A stretch of DNA of 45,175 bases from an uncultured Eubacteriales bacterium (GTDB taxonomy: Bacteria; Bacillota; Clostridia; Christensenellales; Aristaeellaceae): contig UQNM01000007.1 of assembly GCA_900542395.1 (NCBI GenBank), forward strand, positions 1 through 45,175, written 5' to 3'. Below, one piece after another: positions 31,600-39,978 of the stretch. Below the pieces are notes generated by a model. It was not told the DNA's origin, made no database searches, and saw only the letters and a list, made by a program, of their open reading frames with translations. The translations under genes and the position numbers were made by a program. Numbering within the stretch: the first letter of the stretch is position 1; every line of letters begins with the position of its first letter.

Positions 31600-33408
31600 A
31601 TGGAAAAGGAACTGACCAGAGAGACCGTTGACCCGCGCTATACGTGGGATTTGACCCGGATTTACGCCAGCGACGAGGCGTGGGAAGAGGCTTTTGCCGC
31701 CGTCAAGGCGCAGGCCGAGGCGTTTGCCAAGCGCGCGGGCACGCTGAGCCATGGGCGCGAGGCCGTGCTCGACGCGCTGACCGCGATGATGCGGATGGAC
31801 GAGACGTTTTTCGCGCTGCATGCGTATGCGATGATGAAAAACAACGAGGACAGCACGAACGCGAAATATCAGGCGATGAGCGACCGCGCGGGCACGCTGG
31901 CGGGCGTTGTGGCGGCGGCCTGCTCGTTCATGGAGCCGGAGCTGCTGGCGCTTGAAGAGGGCGAAATCGAGAAGATGATCGCGGACCCGGCGTTTGCGGA
32001 ATACGACCGCTATCTCTCCGGCGTGCTGCGCATGAAGGCGCACACGCTGACGGCCAGCGAGGAAAAGCTGATGGCCATGGCGAGCGACGCCTGCAACGCA
32101 TCGGCGACTGCCTATGAAATGCTCTCCTACGCCGATATGAATCTGGGCAAGACCCGCGGCGAAAACGGCGAAAAGGTGCAGCTGACGGACGCGCGCCTGC
32201 TCTCCCTGCTCTCCAGCAAGGATCGCGCCGTGCGCAAGGCGGCTTATACCAACATTATGAACGGCTACAACAAGTTCGGCAACACGATTGCCGCGACCTA
32301 CGCCGGTCAGGTCAAGGCCGATATCTTCAACAGCCGCGCGCATCACTTTGACAGCAGCCGTCAGGCCGCCATGTTCCCGGACGAGATCGACGAAAAGGTG
32401 TACGACAGCCTGATCGAGGCGGTGCACGGCGGCATCGGGACGCTGAACGAGTATCTTTCCGTCAAGAAGGAGCAGCTCGGCGTGCCGGTTCTGCACATGT
32501 ACGACCTGTACGCGGAAGCGGAGAACAGTTTTGAAATCGGCATGGACGTCGAGGAAGCGTTCAAGGTGTTCCTGGAAGCGGTCAAGCCGCTGGGCGAGGA
32601 TTACGTGAAGGACGCGAGCCGCGCACTCCCGGAGCGCTGGATCGACGTGTACGAGACGAAGAACAAGCGTTCCGGCGCGTATAGCTGCGGCAGCGCGTAC
32701 CGCACCACGCCCTATGTGCTGCTCAACCACAAGAACACGTATGACGGCCTGTCCACCCTGTGCCACGAGATGGGCCACGCGATGCACAGCTTCTATTCCA
32801 ACAAGAATCAGCCGTTCGCCAAGGCGGATTACACGATCTTCGTCGCCGAGGTGGCTTCCACCTGCAACGAGATCCTGCTCTCCGAATACCTGCGCGAGCA
32901 GTACGCGGGCAATAAGCAGGCGCAGATCGCGCTGATCGGTTCGCTGCTCCAGCATTTCCGCACGACGGTGTTCCGCCAGACGATGTTCGCGGAGTTCGAG
33001 TACAAGGCGCACTGCATGGCGGAAAGCGGCGAGAGCCTGACCCGCGACAGCCTGAGCGCGATGTATTACGACCTCAACAAGCTCTATTACGGCGGCGCGT
33101 GCAAGGTCGATCGGGAAGTGGCCTACGAGTGGATGCGCATCCCGCACTTCTATAATTCGTTCTATGTCTATAAGTATGCGACGAGCTTCTGCGCGGCAGT
33201 GACGCTCTCCCGCGGGATTCTCGACGGCGACAAGGAGAAGCTGGCGGCCTATCGCCGGTTCCTGACGCTGGGCGGCAGCATGGCCCCGATCGAGGAGCTG
33301 AAGGTCGCAGGCGTGGATATGTCCACGCCGAAGCCGGTCTGCGACGCGCTGGATTACTTCGCGGAACTGGTGATGCAGTATCAGAACCTGCTGAGCGAAG
33401 AGGGCTGA
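31600..33408 (+). CDS. pepF: Oligoendopeptidase F
   Basis: A 602-residue cytoplasmic M3-family metallopeptidase that cuts short peptides. The zinc site is HEMGH at 389-393 (TLCHEMGHAMHSF) with the third ligand in the following EVAST segment. The N-terminus TVDPRYTWDLTRIY is typical of PepF. AAAGGGTG precedes the ATG. It probably belongs to the ACT-DUF711 transcription unit. The next gene starts 2 bp after its stop. Confidence 0.96.
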   Translation: MEKELTRETVDPRYTWDLTRIYASDEAWEEAFAAVKAQAEAFAKRAGTLSHGREAVLDALTAMMRMDETFFALHAYAMMKNNEDSTNAKYQAMSDRAGTLAGVVAAACSFMEPELLALEEGEIEKMIADPAFAEYDRYLSGVLRMKAHTLTASEEKLMAMASDACNASATAYEMLSYADMNLGKTRGENGEKVQLTDARLLSLLSSKDRAVRKAAYTNIMNGYNKFGNTIAATYAGQVKADIFNSRAHHFDSSRQAAMFPDEIDEKVYDSLIEAVHGGIGTLNEYLSVKKEQLGVPVLHMYDLYAEAENSFEIGMDVEEAFKVFLEAVKPLGEDYVKDASRALPERWIDVYETKNKRSGAYSCGSAYRTTPYVLLNHKNTYDGLSTLCHEMGHAMHSFYSNKNQPFAKADYTIFVAEVASTCNEILLSEYLREQYAGNKQAQIALIGSLLQHFRTTVFRQTMFAEFEYKAHCMAESGESLTRDSLSAMYYDLNKLYYGGACKVDREVAYEWMRIPHFYNSFYVYKYATSFCAAVTLSRGILDGDKEKLAAYRRFLTLGGSMAPIEELKVAGVDMSTPKPVCDALDYFAELVMQYQNLLSEEG

Positions 33409-33410
33409 GC

Positions 33411-33752
33411 ATGGACAATGTGATGCAGGGCTATGACCTCGACGCGGCCGTCCGCCAGATCGGCAAAGCCATCGGCAAGGCGGCGAAAGCCGCGCCCGAC
33501 GCGGCGGCGGCTTTCGCGCGGCGCGCTATCGAGGCGGACATGCGCTATATGCATGAAACCGGGGTGCTCGACGACGACGGACTGATGGGCGAGGGCGAAT
33601 ACGACGAGGACGACGCATTTGAAGCACTCTTCGCCGAAATGACCGACGGCCTTGAGGACGACGGCGAAATCGGCAGAATCGCGCAGATGCTGGACGCATA
33701 CATGGAAGCCCGACAGAATTTCATGGAAGAAAACGGTCTGGCGGACGATTGA
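33411..33752 (+). CDS. Small acidic protein, function unknown
   Basis: A 113-residue protein that I do not recognise. The first half is alanine- and lysine-rich and predicted helical (IGKAIGKAAKAAPDAAAAFA); the second half is very acidic (GEGEYDEDDAFEALFAE). No signal peptide or membrane segment. It starts 2 bp after pepF and is followed 16 bp later by a membrane protein gene, so it is likely translated from the same message; its codon use matches the neighbours. Confidence 0.7.
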   Translation: MDNVMQGYDLDAAVRQIGKAIGKAAKAAPDAAAAFARRAIEADMRYMHETGVLDDDGLMGEGEYDEDDAFEALFAEMTDGLEDDGEIGRIAQMLDAYMEARQNFMEENGLADD

Positions 33753-33768
33753 CAGGGGGACACGGACG

Positions 33769-34611
33769 ATGGTGGAGGAAATTCGCGCGCAGCAGGTGAA
33801 CCGGGCACGTCCGGTGACGGGCAAGGGATTTGCGCTGGGCGTGGCTTCCGTCGTGCTGCGGCTCGCGCTGGCGCAGATTGTCTGCAATCTGCTGATTGCG
33901 GCGACGGGCATGGGGCTGCTCAACGTGCTGTTTTACCTCTACGCGGTGATGACGCTGGCGCTGTTTATGCGGCGGACGGTCGCTTCCAGCGCGTACACGC
34001 TCAAGCAGGAAACACTCGTGCTGGAGCGCAAGCTGGGCGACAGCACGACCAGCGTGGTGGAAATTCCGCTGAATCACATCATCGCCGTGCGCCCGATTTG
34101 CGCGGGCGAGCGGCTGCACGTGTGCTATCGTCAGGTGACGGTGATCGACAACGAGGCCAAGCCGACGGCGCGCATGAAGGCGGCGTGGCGTGCGAGCCTG
34201 TTTTCCGCCGGTCTGGCGCGGAAGATCGCGCGCGGCCACGCGCATGACGACGCGGGCTATGCGATTGTGTTTGACGAGGCGGATACCCAGCGGCGCGCGT
34301 GTGTGTTCCGCCCGGACGAGGCGATGTGCGGCGCACTGCGCGAGGCGCTGGGCGAGCGGTTCGGTCTGGACGACAGGCAGACGCGCCCGAAGGTGACGAC
34401 GCTCTACGCGCAGGCGCTTGAACGCGCCTTCCCGGAATTGTATACCCACGTCACGCCGCTGGTCAGCCGCGAGGAAGCGCAGACCGCCGCGGACGAAATC
34501 AAAAAACAAAAAGCGGCGCGCGGGGAAAGAAAAGGCGAAAAGCCGGAGAAACCCGCGGAAGGCGGGGAACAGCCCGCGGCCAGACGCCGCAGAAAAAGCG
34601 AGCAGGAGTAA
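33769..34611 (+). CDS. Membrane protein with two N-terminal helices and basic tail, function unknown
   Basis: A 280-residue protein. Two hydrophobic segments (about residues 18-42 and 46-67) form a hairpin in the membrane. A domain of about 60 residues follows with beta-rich sequence (YTLKQETLVLERKLGD, VVEIPLNHIIAVRPI), resembling a bPH-type membrane-associated domain. The C-terminus (about 240-280) is highly charged and low-complexity (KKQKAARGERKGEKPEKP). The SD AGGGGGA fits the ATG at 33769, though the frame is open further up. The next gene begins 3 bp after its stop. Confidence 0.75.
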   Translation: MVEEIRAQQVNRARPVTGKGFALGVASVVLRLALAQIVCNLLIAATGMGLLNVLFYLYAVMTLALFMRRTVASSAYTLKQETLVLERKLGDSTTSVVEIPLNHIIAVRPICAGERLHVCYRQVTVIDNEAKPTARMKAAWRASLFSAGLARKIARGHAHDDAGYAIVFDEADTQRRACVFRPDEAMCGALREALGERFGLDDRQTRPKVTTLYAQALERAFPELYTHVTPLVSREEAQTAADEIKKQKAARGERKGEKPEKPAEGGEQPAARRRRKSEQE

Positions 34612-34614
34612 ACG

Positions 34615-35895
34615 ATGCAGTATACGACGGTTCTTTTTGATCTGGACGGAACGCTCACCAAGTCGGAGGAGGGTATCACCAAGACCGCGATTTACGCGGC
34701 GGAGAAGATGGGCTTTACCGGCTTTACGCAGGAGCAATTCAAGGTGTTCATCGGCCCGCCGCTGTATGATTCCTTCCGAAAGGTCGTCGGCATGACGGAG
34801 GAGCAGGCCAATCAGGCGATTGACCACTATCACGAGCGCTTTGAGCGCGTCGGCTGGGCGGAAAACGAGGTATATGCCGGTATTCCGTCGCTGCTTCGGA
34901 GCCTGAAAAAGAACGGCGCGCGCGTGGCGATTGTCACCGCGAAGCCGCAGGTTTTCGCCGAGCGCATCGCTCAAAAATTCGGCCTTGCGCCGTATCTGGA
35001 CGATGTGATCGGGCCGGGGATGAACAACAAGGATTCCAGCAAGGCGGCGCTTGTCCGCCGGGGCGTGGAGGCCTTCGGCGGCCGCGTCGTGATGGTCGGC
35101 GACCGCTGCTTTGACATCGAGGGCGGGCAGGCGAACGGCGTGGATACCATCGGCGTCTGTTACGGCTACGGCACGGAGGACGAGCTGACCGCCGCCCGGG
35201 CGACGCACATTGCGCACGACGTGGCGGAGCTGGAAAACATTCTGCTCGGCGACGCGCCCAGAGCGCGCGGCGTGTTCATCTCCATGGAGGGCGTGGACGG
35301 CTGCGGCAAGACGACCCAGCGCGCGGCGCTCACCGGCCACCTGCAAAAGCTCGGCTGGCGGGTGACGCAGACGCGCGAACCGGGCGGCGACGCGGTGGCC
35401 GAGAAGATCCGCGAGCTGGTGCTCGACCCGATGAACAAGGAGATGCGCAACGAGACGGAAGCCTATCTGTACGCGGCCAGCCGCGCGCAGAACGTCCGCG
35501 CGGTGGTTCGCCCGGCGCTCCTTCGCGGCGACGCGGTGGTGTGCGATCGGTTTGTCGATTCCTCCGTGGCCTATCAGGGCGCGGGGCGGCAGCTGGGCAT
35601 GGAGGAGGTCGCGGCGCTCAACGCGATGGCGGTCGGCGGAACCATGCCGGATATCACCGTGTACCTGCGCATGCCCGCCGACGCGGCGCTCTCCCGCAGG
35701 CTCAGCGCATCCGAACCAGACAGGCTCGAACGGCAGAAGGCGGATTTCTTCAGCCGCACCGGTCAGGCGTATGAGCGGCTCTTTGCAGGGCAGGAAAAGC
35801 GCGTGATGACGGTCAATGCCGCGCAGAGCATCGAGCGGGTGACGCAGGAGATGCTCGACGGGCTGGACGAACGGCTCAATCGGCTGGACGTGTAA
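34615..35895 (+). CDS. tmk: HAD phosphatase-thymidylate kinase fusion protein
   Basis: A 426-residue two-domain protein. Residues 1-214 are a HAD hydrolase of the Gph/PpaX type: FDLDGT with D9 and D11, IVTAKP, and MVGDRCFDIEGGQANG. Residues 219-426 are a full-length thymidylate kinase: P-loop EGVDGCGKTT at 225-234, TREPGGD, and CDRFVDSSVAYQGAGR, then an LID-like RLSASEPDRLERQ. The kinase makes dTDP from dTMP; the phosphatase substrate is not known. There is no stop, frameshift or SD at the junction, so the fusion appears genuine. The two activities could oppose each other or clear a nucleotide by-product. Confidence 0.92.
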   Translation: MQYTTVLFDLDGTLTKSEEGITKTAIYAAEKMGFTGFTQEQFKVFIGPPLYDSFRKVVGMTEEQANQAIDHYHERFERVGWAENEVYAGIPSLLRSLKKNGARVAIVTAKPQVFAERIAQKFGLAPYLDDVIGPGMNNKDSSKAALVRRGVEAFGGRVVMVGDRCFDIEGGQANGVDTIGVCYGYGTEDELTAARATHIAHDVAELENILLGDAPRARGVFISMEGVDGCGKTTQRAALTGHLQKLGWRVTQTREPGGDAVAEKIRELVLDPMNKEMRNETEAYLYAASRAQNVRAVVRPALLRGDAVVCDRFVDSSVAYQGAGRQLGMEEVAALNAMAVGGTMPDITVYLRMPADAALSRRLSASEPDRLERQKADFFSRTGQAYERLFAGQEKRVMTVNAAQSIERVTQEMLDGLDERLNRLDV

Positions 35896-35931
35896 CTTTT
35901 TTCAAAAGAAGGACGCGCTTCAGGAGGTAAA

Positions 35932-37029
35932 ATGGCAAGAATCGTGGTGGGCATGTCCGGCGGCGTGGATTCCTCCGTGGCCGCGCTCCTGCTCAAACGC
36001 GCCGGGCATGAGGTCATCGGCGTGTTTATGAAAAACTGGGAAGAGAAGGACGACAACGGCGTCTGCACCAGCGAAACGGACTGGGCGGACGTGCGCGGCG
36101 TCTGCGAAAAGATCGATATTCCGTATTACGCCGTCAATTTCGTCAAGGAATATTACGACCGCGTGTTTTCCTATTTTCTGGACGAATACCGGCGCGGGCG
36201 AACGCCGAACCCCGACGTGCTCTGCAATCGGGAGATCAAATTCAAGGCGTTTCTGGATTTTGCGATGAAGCTCGGCGCGGACAGGCTGGCGACGGGGCAT
36301 TTCTGCCAGCTCGGCGACGCGGCGGACGGCAAGAAGCTGCTTCTGCGCGGCGCGGACGGAAACAAAGACCAAAGCTACTTCCTCTATATGCTCGGGCAGA
36401 ACGCGCTGGAAAAGGCGATGTTCCCGGTCGGCGGCCTGACCAAGGCGCAGGTGCGCGAAATCGCGGAGGAAGCCGGTTTGGCCAACAGCAAAAAGAAGGA
36501 TTCCACGGGCGTGTGTTTCATCGGCGAGCGGCATTTCAAGCCGTTTTTGCAGCAGTTCCTGCCCGCGCAGCCCGGCGATATGCGGACGCTGGAGGGCAAG
36601 GTCGTCGGCCGTCACGACGGATTGATGTATTATACCCTCGGCCAGCGGCGCGGGCTGGGCATCGGCGGCGCGGGCAACGGCGAACGCTGGTTCGTCCTCG
36701 CCAAGGATATGGCGCATAACGAGCTGATCGTCACGCAGGGCGCGGATCATCCGCTGCTGTACAGCAAGAACGCCGTCGGCACGGACGCGACGTGGATATC
36801 CGGCGAGGCGCCCGCGGGCGAATTTGACTGCACCTGCAAATACCGCTATCGTCAGCCGGATCAGGCGGTGCACGTCAGCGTGCGCGAAAACGGGCAGGTG
36901 CTCGTGACCGCCAGGGAACGCCAGCGCGCCGTCACGCCGGGGCAGAGCATGGTCTTTTATCAGGGCGAGGTCTGTCTGGGCGGCGCAATCTGCGACGAGG
37001 TGCTGGACGCGGGGCAGGTGGGCGAATGA
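35932..37029 (+). CDS. mnmA: tRNA-specific 2-thiouridylase MnmA
   Basis: A 365-residue enzyme that puts sulfur on the wobble uridine (s2U34) of tRNAs for Lys, Glu and Gln. The ATP pyrophosphatase P-loop is GMSGGVDSS at 7-15. TPNPDVLCNREIKF holds the first catalytic cysteine and STGVCFIGERHF the second. GRHDGLMYYTLGQRRGLGIG and the C-terminal beta-barrel are present. AGGAGGT precedes the ATG. The stop overlaps the next start by 4 bp. Confidence 0.97.
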   Translation: MARIVVGMSGGVDSSVAALLLKRAGHEVIGVFMKNWEEKDDNGVCTSETDWADVRGVCEKIDIPYYAVNFVKEYYDRVFSYFLDEYRRGRTPNPDVLCNREIKFKAFLDFAMKLGADRLATGHFCQLGDAADGKKLLLRGADGNKDQSYFLYMLGQNALEKAMFPVGGLTKAQVREIAEEAGLANSKKKDSTGVCFIGERHFKPFLQQFLPAQPGDMRTLEGKVVGRHDGLMYYTLGQRRGLGIGGAGNGERWFVLAKDMAHNELIVTQGADHPLLYSKNAVGTDATWISGEAPAGEFDCTCKYRYRQPDQAVHVSVRENGQVLVTARERQRAVTPGQSMVFYQGEVCLGGAICDEVLDAGQVGE

Positions 37030-37568
37030 ACGGTTTTCAGAAATTCTGGGGACATTTGAGCACCGTCACGCGCCACCGCCACCGGGTGATCGCGCACTGC
37101 GCCAGAGCGGGCATCCTTTGGCAGGGGCTGCGGCACGACCTATCCAAATACAGCCCGACGGAATTCTGGCAGGGCGTGAAATTCTTCGACGGCACCCATT
37201 CGCCGACGGAGGACGAGCGGCGGACGCTGGGCTATTCGCTCGCGTGGATGCACCACAAGGGGCGCAACCGCCACCATTGGGAATATTGGACGGATTACAG
37301 CATGGCGCAGATGCGCTATGTGCCCGTGCCGATGCCCAGAAGGTACATGGCGGAGATGATCTGCGACCGAATCGCCGCCAGCAAGATCTACAACGGCGAG
37401 CGATATACGGACGCCTGCCCGCTGGCGTATTTGCAGCGCGGCAAGATGCACGACCATATGCATCCGGACACGCAGGCGCTGCTCGCGCGCTTTTTGACCC
37501 AGCTGCGCGACGAGGGGGAGGACGCGATGTTCGCCTCGCTCCGGCAATGGGTCAGGGAAAAAGCATAA
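37026..37568 (+). CDS. DUF5662 family protein
   Basis: A 180-residue soluble protein matching the DUF5662 family, common in gut Firmicutes and without known function. It is rich in histidine and tryptophan: GLRHDLSKYSPTEFW near residue 35 and MHHKGRNRHHWEYWTDY near residue 75. The spacing of His and Asp hints at an HD-like metal site, but this is inference. Translation is coupled to mnmA through an ATGA overlap. A strong terminator follows at 37576. Confidence 0.85.
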   Translation: MNGFQKFWGHLSTVTRHRHRVIAHCARAGILWQGLRHDLSKYSPTEFWQGVKFFDGTHSPTEDERRTLGYSLAWMHHKGRNRHHWEYWTDYSMAQMRYVPVPMPRRYMAEMICDRIAASKIYNGERYTDACPLAYLQRGKMHDHMHPDTQALLARFLTQLRDEGEDAMFASLRQWVREKA

Positions 37569-37575
37569 ACAGACG

Positions 37576-37614
37576 CCCCCTTTCCTTCGTAAAATGGAAG
37601 GAAAGGGGGTTTTT
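37576..37614 (+). terminator. Strong terminator whose 3' arm is the next gene's ribosome binding site
   Basis: CCCCCTTTCCTTC (37576-37588) pairs perfectly with GAAGGAAAGGGGG (37597-37609), followed by TTTTT. The ATG at 37617 comes only 7 nt after the purine-rich arm, which is the only SD candidate for that gene. Confidence 0.85.
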
Positions 37615-37616
37615 GT

Positions 37617-38516
37617 ATGCCTTCGAAAAGAGACGCAATGACGGCTCGGGCGCTGGCGCTTGTGGGCTGCGGCTATATTTACGGCGCGACGGGCTGGATC
37701 TGCACGCGCGCGCGGATGGAACAGCAGATGCGGCAATACCCGGCCTATGCCGGACAGATTGAGCGATACGGCAGAAAGTGGATCGGGAAGCCCTGTTACG
37801 ACTGCGCCCAACTGACGCGGGATGTGGCGCGGCGCGCCGGGGTCAGCCTGCCCAGCGGGGCGACGAGCCAATGGCGCGCGGCGGGAATCTGGAAGGAAAA
37901 GGACGTGATCGACACCCTGCCGGACGAGGCCGGAATTTTTCTGTTCACGATGCGCGACGGGCGCATGACGCACACCGGCGTGAGCGTCGGCCATGGGGAA
38001 GAGGTGGACGCGCGCGGGCACGCCTACGGCGTGGTGCACCGGCCGATTCGCGGAACGACGTTCACGCACTGGGCGCGGCTGGCGGTGGATTACGACGCGC
38101 AGGAGGACGCGGGGGAAGACGCAGGGGAGGAAACGCCGCTCAAGCCGAGACGGACGCTGCGCATGGGCAGCAGCGGTGAGGATGTGCGCGCGCTGCAAAC
38201 GGCGCTGCAAACGTTGGGCTTCTTAAACGACGCGGCGGACGGCAAATTCGGCGCAAAGACACGGGAGGCCGTTCGGAAATTCCAGAAAAAGAGCGGCCTT
38301 GCGGTCGATGGAATCGTCGGCGCAGCGACGTGGGCGGCCTTGCCGGAGGGGGACGGAGAGCCGAGCGCCCCGACGCGGATTTGCCTGACCGGCGACGGCA
38401 TGCGCGCGCTCATCCGGGCGCTTGAAAAGCCGCAGACGGCGGAAAACCGGCTGACGTTCACGCTGGCGGCGCCGGATTACGGCGAAATCATGCGGCAGAT
38501 TCATTTGGAAATCTAG
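37617..38516 (+). CDS. NlpC/P60-type peptidase with peptidoglycan-binding domain
   Basis: A 299-residue wall-hydrolase-like protein. The N-terminal papain-like domain shows the entry motif VGCGYIYGATG (16-26), the catalytic cysteine C63 in YDCAQLTRD and histidine H119 in MTHTGVSVG. An acidic linker follows, then a PG_binding_1 domain (about 180-246) with MGSSGEDVRALQTALQTLGF and DGKFGAKTREAVRKFQ. There is no signal peptide, so it resembles phage endolysins or proteins released by lysis or sporulation more than a typical secreted autolysin. Its SD lies inside the preceding terminator stem, so expression may be strongly limited. Confidence 0.87.
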   Translation: MPSKRDAMTARALALVGCGYIYGATGWICTRARMEQQMRQYPAYAGQIERYGRKWIGKPCYDCAQLTRDVARRAGVSLPSGATSQWRAAGIWKEKDVIDTLPDEAGIFLFTMRDGRMTHTGVSVGHGEEVDARGHAYGVVHRPIRGTTFTHWARLAVDYDAQEDAGEDAGEETPLKPRRTLRMGSSGEDVRALQTALQTLGFLNDAADGKFGAKTREAVRKFQKKSGLAVDGIVGAATWAALPEGDGEPSAPTRICLTGDGMRALIRALEKPQTAENRLTFTLAAPDYGEIMRQIHLEI

Positions 38517-38557
38517 CGCCTTGCGTGGTTTTTGCTCAGGCAATGACTTCCTGTAAA

Positions 38558-38592
38558 CAAAAAAGCCCCGCGCTTTTCGGCGCGGGACTTAT
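38558..38592. terminator. Bidirectional terminator between the NlpC/P60 and zinc-ribbon genes
   Basis: CCCGCGC (38567-38573) pairs with GCGCGGG (38580-38586). An A tract lies to the left and CTTATTT to the right. Confidence 0.85.
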
Positions 38593-38600
38593 TTCATCAA

Positions 38601-38897
38601 TCAATAGCGGGAAGCACGGCGGGAAGCATAGCACTCGCTGCAATAGATGGGTCGGTCGTTCTTCGGGATGAAAGGCACGCGGGTCGGAGCGCCACACTGC
38701 GCGCAGGTGGTCTCGTACATTTCGCGCTGCTGAGCCTCACCGTTAGCCGGGCGGCTGTTCTTGCGGGCGATGCGGCAGGCCTTGCAGCGGGTCGGCTCGT
38801 TCTGGAAGCCCTTCTCCGCGTAGAACTCCTGCTCACCAGCGGTGAACACAAATTCCTGGCCACAGTCTTTGCAGGTCAAAGTCTTGTCCTGATACAT
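38601..38897 (-). CDS. Double zinc-ribbon protein
   Basis: A 98-residue protein with two zinc-ribbon units: CKDCGQEF ... CKACR (residues 9-44) and CAQCGAPTRVPF ... YCSECY (residues 65-92). The first belongs to the zf-trcl/probable zinc-ribbon type and the second resembles the CxxCDRPIYC-type module seen in small Firmicutes proteins. The function is unknown; such proteins are usually abundant and often lie near comF/hpf. GGAGGGGA precedes the ATG. It lies directly downstream of the structured RNA and may be transcribed with it if the U-rich end of the RNA does not terminate fully. Confidence 0.9.
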   Translation of the reverse strand: MYQDKTLTCKDCGQEFVFTAGEQEFYAEKGFQNEPTRCKACRIARKNSRPANGEAQQREMYETTCAQCGAPTRVPFIPKNDRPIYCSECYASRRASRY

Positions 38898-38921
38898 GGG
38901 ATATTCCCCTCCGAAAAAAAT

Positions 38922-39157
38922 AAAAAAATAGAAATCGGCATGAAACTTCCGGCTGACCTGGTCTTTGACCCCACACTCGCCGTCAGGAGCGTTCGCTCAT
39001 ACACCTTGGTGCCCCACTACTGACCCTCTCAGAATATAACCTGGACGGACTTACTTCTAAGCCGCACCATGCTCCCCGGCGCTTTGGCCGGATTACGTGG
39101 ATCGTTTTGCCTGCGACTGGCATCGACTTTCAACCACAGACCCGAATGAATCATCCT
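38922..39157 (-). ncRNA. Structured non-coding RNA between comF and the zinc-ribbon gene (raiA-motif-like by position)
   Basis: About 235 nt without a convincing frame are preceded by a near-consensus promoter (39191-39163). The minus-strand RNA shows several stems: GAGCG-AA-CGCTC enclosed by GTCAG/CTGAC, CCGGC/GCCGG, CTTA-GAAG-TAAG and GGTC-AAA-GACC. It ends in a U-rich tract (38934-38914) before the zinc-ribbon SD. The place next to comF is where Clostridia carry the raiA-motif RNA, so that is my preferred identity. I could not verify the consensus from memory; other RNA classes remain possible. Confidence 0.6.
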
Positions 39158-39162
39158 ACGCC

Positions 39163-39191
39163 ATTATAAGCGCAAACTGAAAAAATTGCAA
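39163..39191 (-). promoter_or_regulatory. Strong promoter of the structured RNA
   Basis: On the minus strand TTGCAA (39191-39186) and TATAAT (39168-39163) are 17 bp apart. Transcription should begin near 39157. Confidence 0.85.
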
Positions 39192-39203
39192 GCGCTTTTA
39201 CAA
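39180..39203 (-). terminator. Weak AU-rich terminator after comF, overlapping the RNA promoter
   Basis: TTGTAA (39203-39198) pairs with TTGCAA (39191-39186) on the minus strand, followed by six U residues. The 3' arm is also the -35 of the next promoter. Confidence 0.5.
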
Positions 39204-39209
39204 AGTTTC

Positions 39210-39941
39210 TTATTTTCCGCGTAGAACCTGCACAAAAGAGGGCAGCTCCCGCGTGGGCGCAAACAATGCGCCGCCCTTATCGTCAGCCGTTTTTGCCGCC
39301 GTAACCAACCCGACCCGCGCCGCGCCCGCGGCGAGAAGCGCCCTTGCGGCTTCCGACGCGGTGGAGCCGGTGGTCAGCACGTCGTCCACCACCAGAGCGC
39401 GCAGACCGCGGACGGCGGAATCCGCCTCCATGCAGCCTTCGAGGTTGCGGCGGCGGTTTTCGGCGCTCAGCTTCGTCTGCGCCGCGTGCTCATCCCGGCG
39501 GGAGAGCGCGGGAAGGACGGGCATGCCCCAGATTTCGCCGAGACGCTCGGCCAGAAGCTGCGCCTGATTGAAGCCCCTCTGCCGCAGACGGCGGCGCGTG
39601 GTCGGCACGGGCACCAGCGCGTCGTAGACCCCGAGCGGGAGCGACGACATGGCGCGGGCCAGCGGAAGTGCGGCGGCGCGCACGCTGTTGAATTTGAGCA
39701 TCAAAATCAACTGACGCGGCTGGTCGGCGTAGGGAAATGCGGCAAACGCCTTGTCAATGCCCGCGGGCGGCGGAAGCCCCTCGATTTCGCCGGCGAGGCG
39801 GGAAAGCGCCTGCGCGCAGCCGGGGCACAGGCCGCTCTGATCGTCGTCGCCCAGCGCCGCATCGCAGCACAGGCAGGCGACGCGCTCGGGAAACAGCCAA
39901 TCGTCCAGCGCGCGAAGCAGGCGCAAATCAAGCCGGGACAT
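39210..39941 (-). CDS. comF: ComF-family phosphoribosyltransferase-like protein
   Basis: A 243-residue protein of the ComFC family, required for DNA uptake in competent Bacillus and involved in handling single-stranded DNA. A four-cysteine zinc site is at the N-terminus (CLCC ... CPGC, residues 23-41). The PRTase domain contains VPVPTTRRRLRQRGFNQAQL and the PRPP-loop-like ALVVDDVLTTGST. It lies 37 bp downstream of recD2 and is probably co-transcribed with it. The AGGAGC-type SD fits the ATG at 39941. Confidence 0.93.
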   Translation of the reverse strand: MSRLDLRLLRALDDWLFPERVACLCCDAALGDDDQSGLCPGCAQALSRLAGEIEGLPPPAGIDKAFAAFPYADQPRQLILMLKFNSVRAAALPLARAMSSLPLGVYDALVPVPTTRRRLRQRGFNQAQLLAERLGEIWGMPVLPALSRRDEHAAQTKLSAENRRRNLEGCMEADSAVRGLRALVVDDVLTTGSTASEAARALLAAGAARVGLVTAAKTADDKGGALFAPTRELPSFVQVLRGK

Positions 39942-39978
39942 GGCGGCAGCTCCTTTCCTTACGGGCTTTACGGGCGCG

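Noticed and set aside
34615..35895. Two separate genes (HAD phosphatase and tmk) joined by a sequencing error
   Set aside because: The junction is in frame with no stop remnant, no SD and no start codon with suitable spacing before the kinase domain.
38922..39157. SRP RNA, tmRNA, RNase P RNA or a known riboswitch
   Set aside because: None of the conserved cores I know (for example the SRP apical loop, tmRNA ends or a T-box sequence) could be recognised in the minus-strand RNA.
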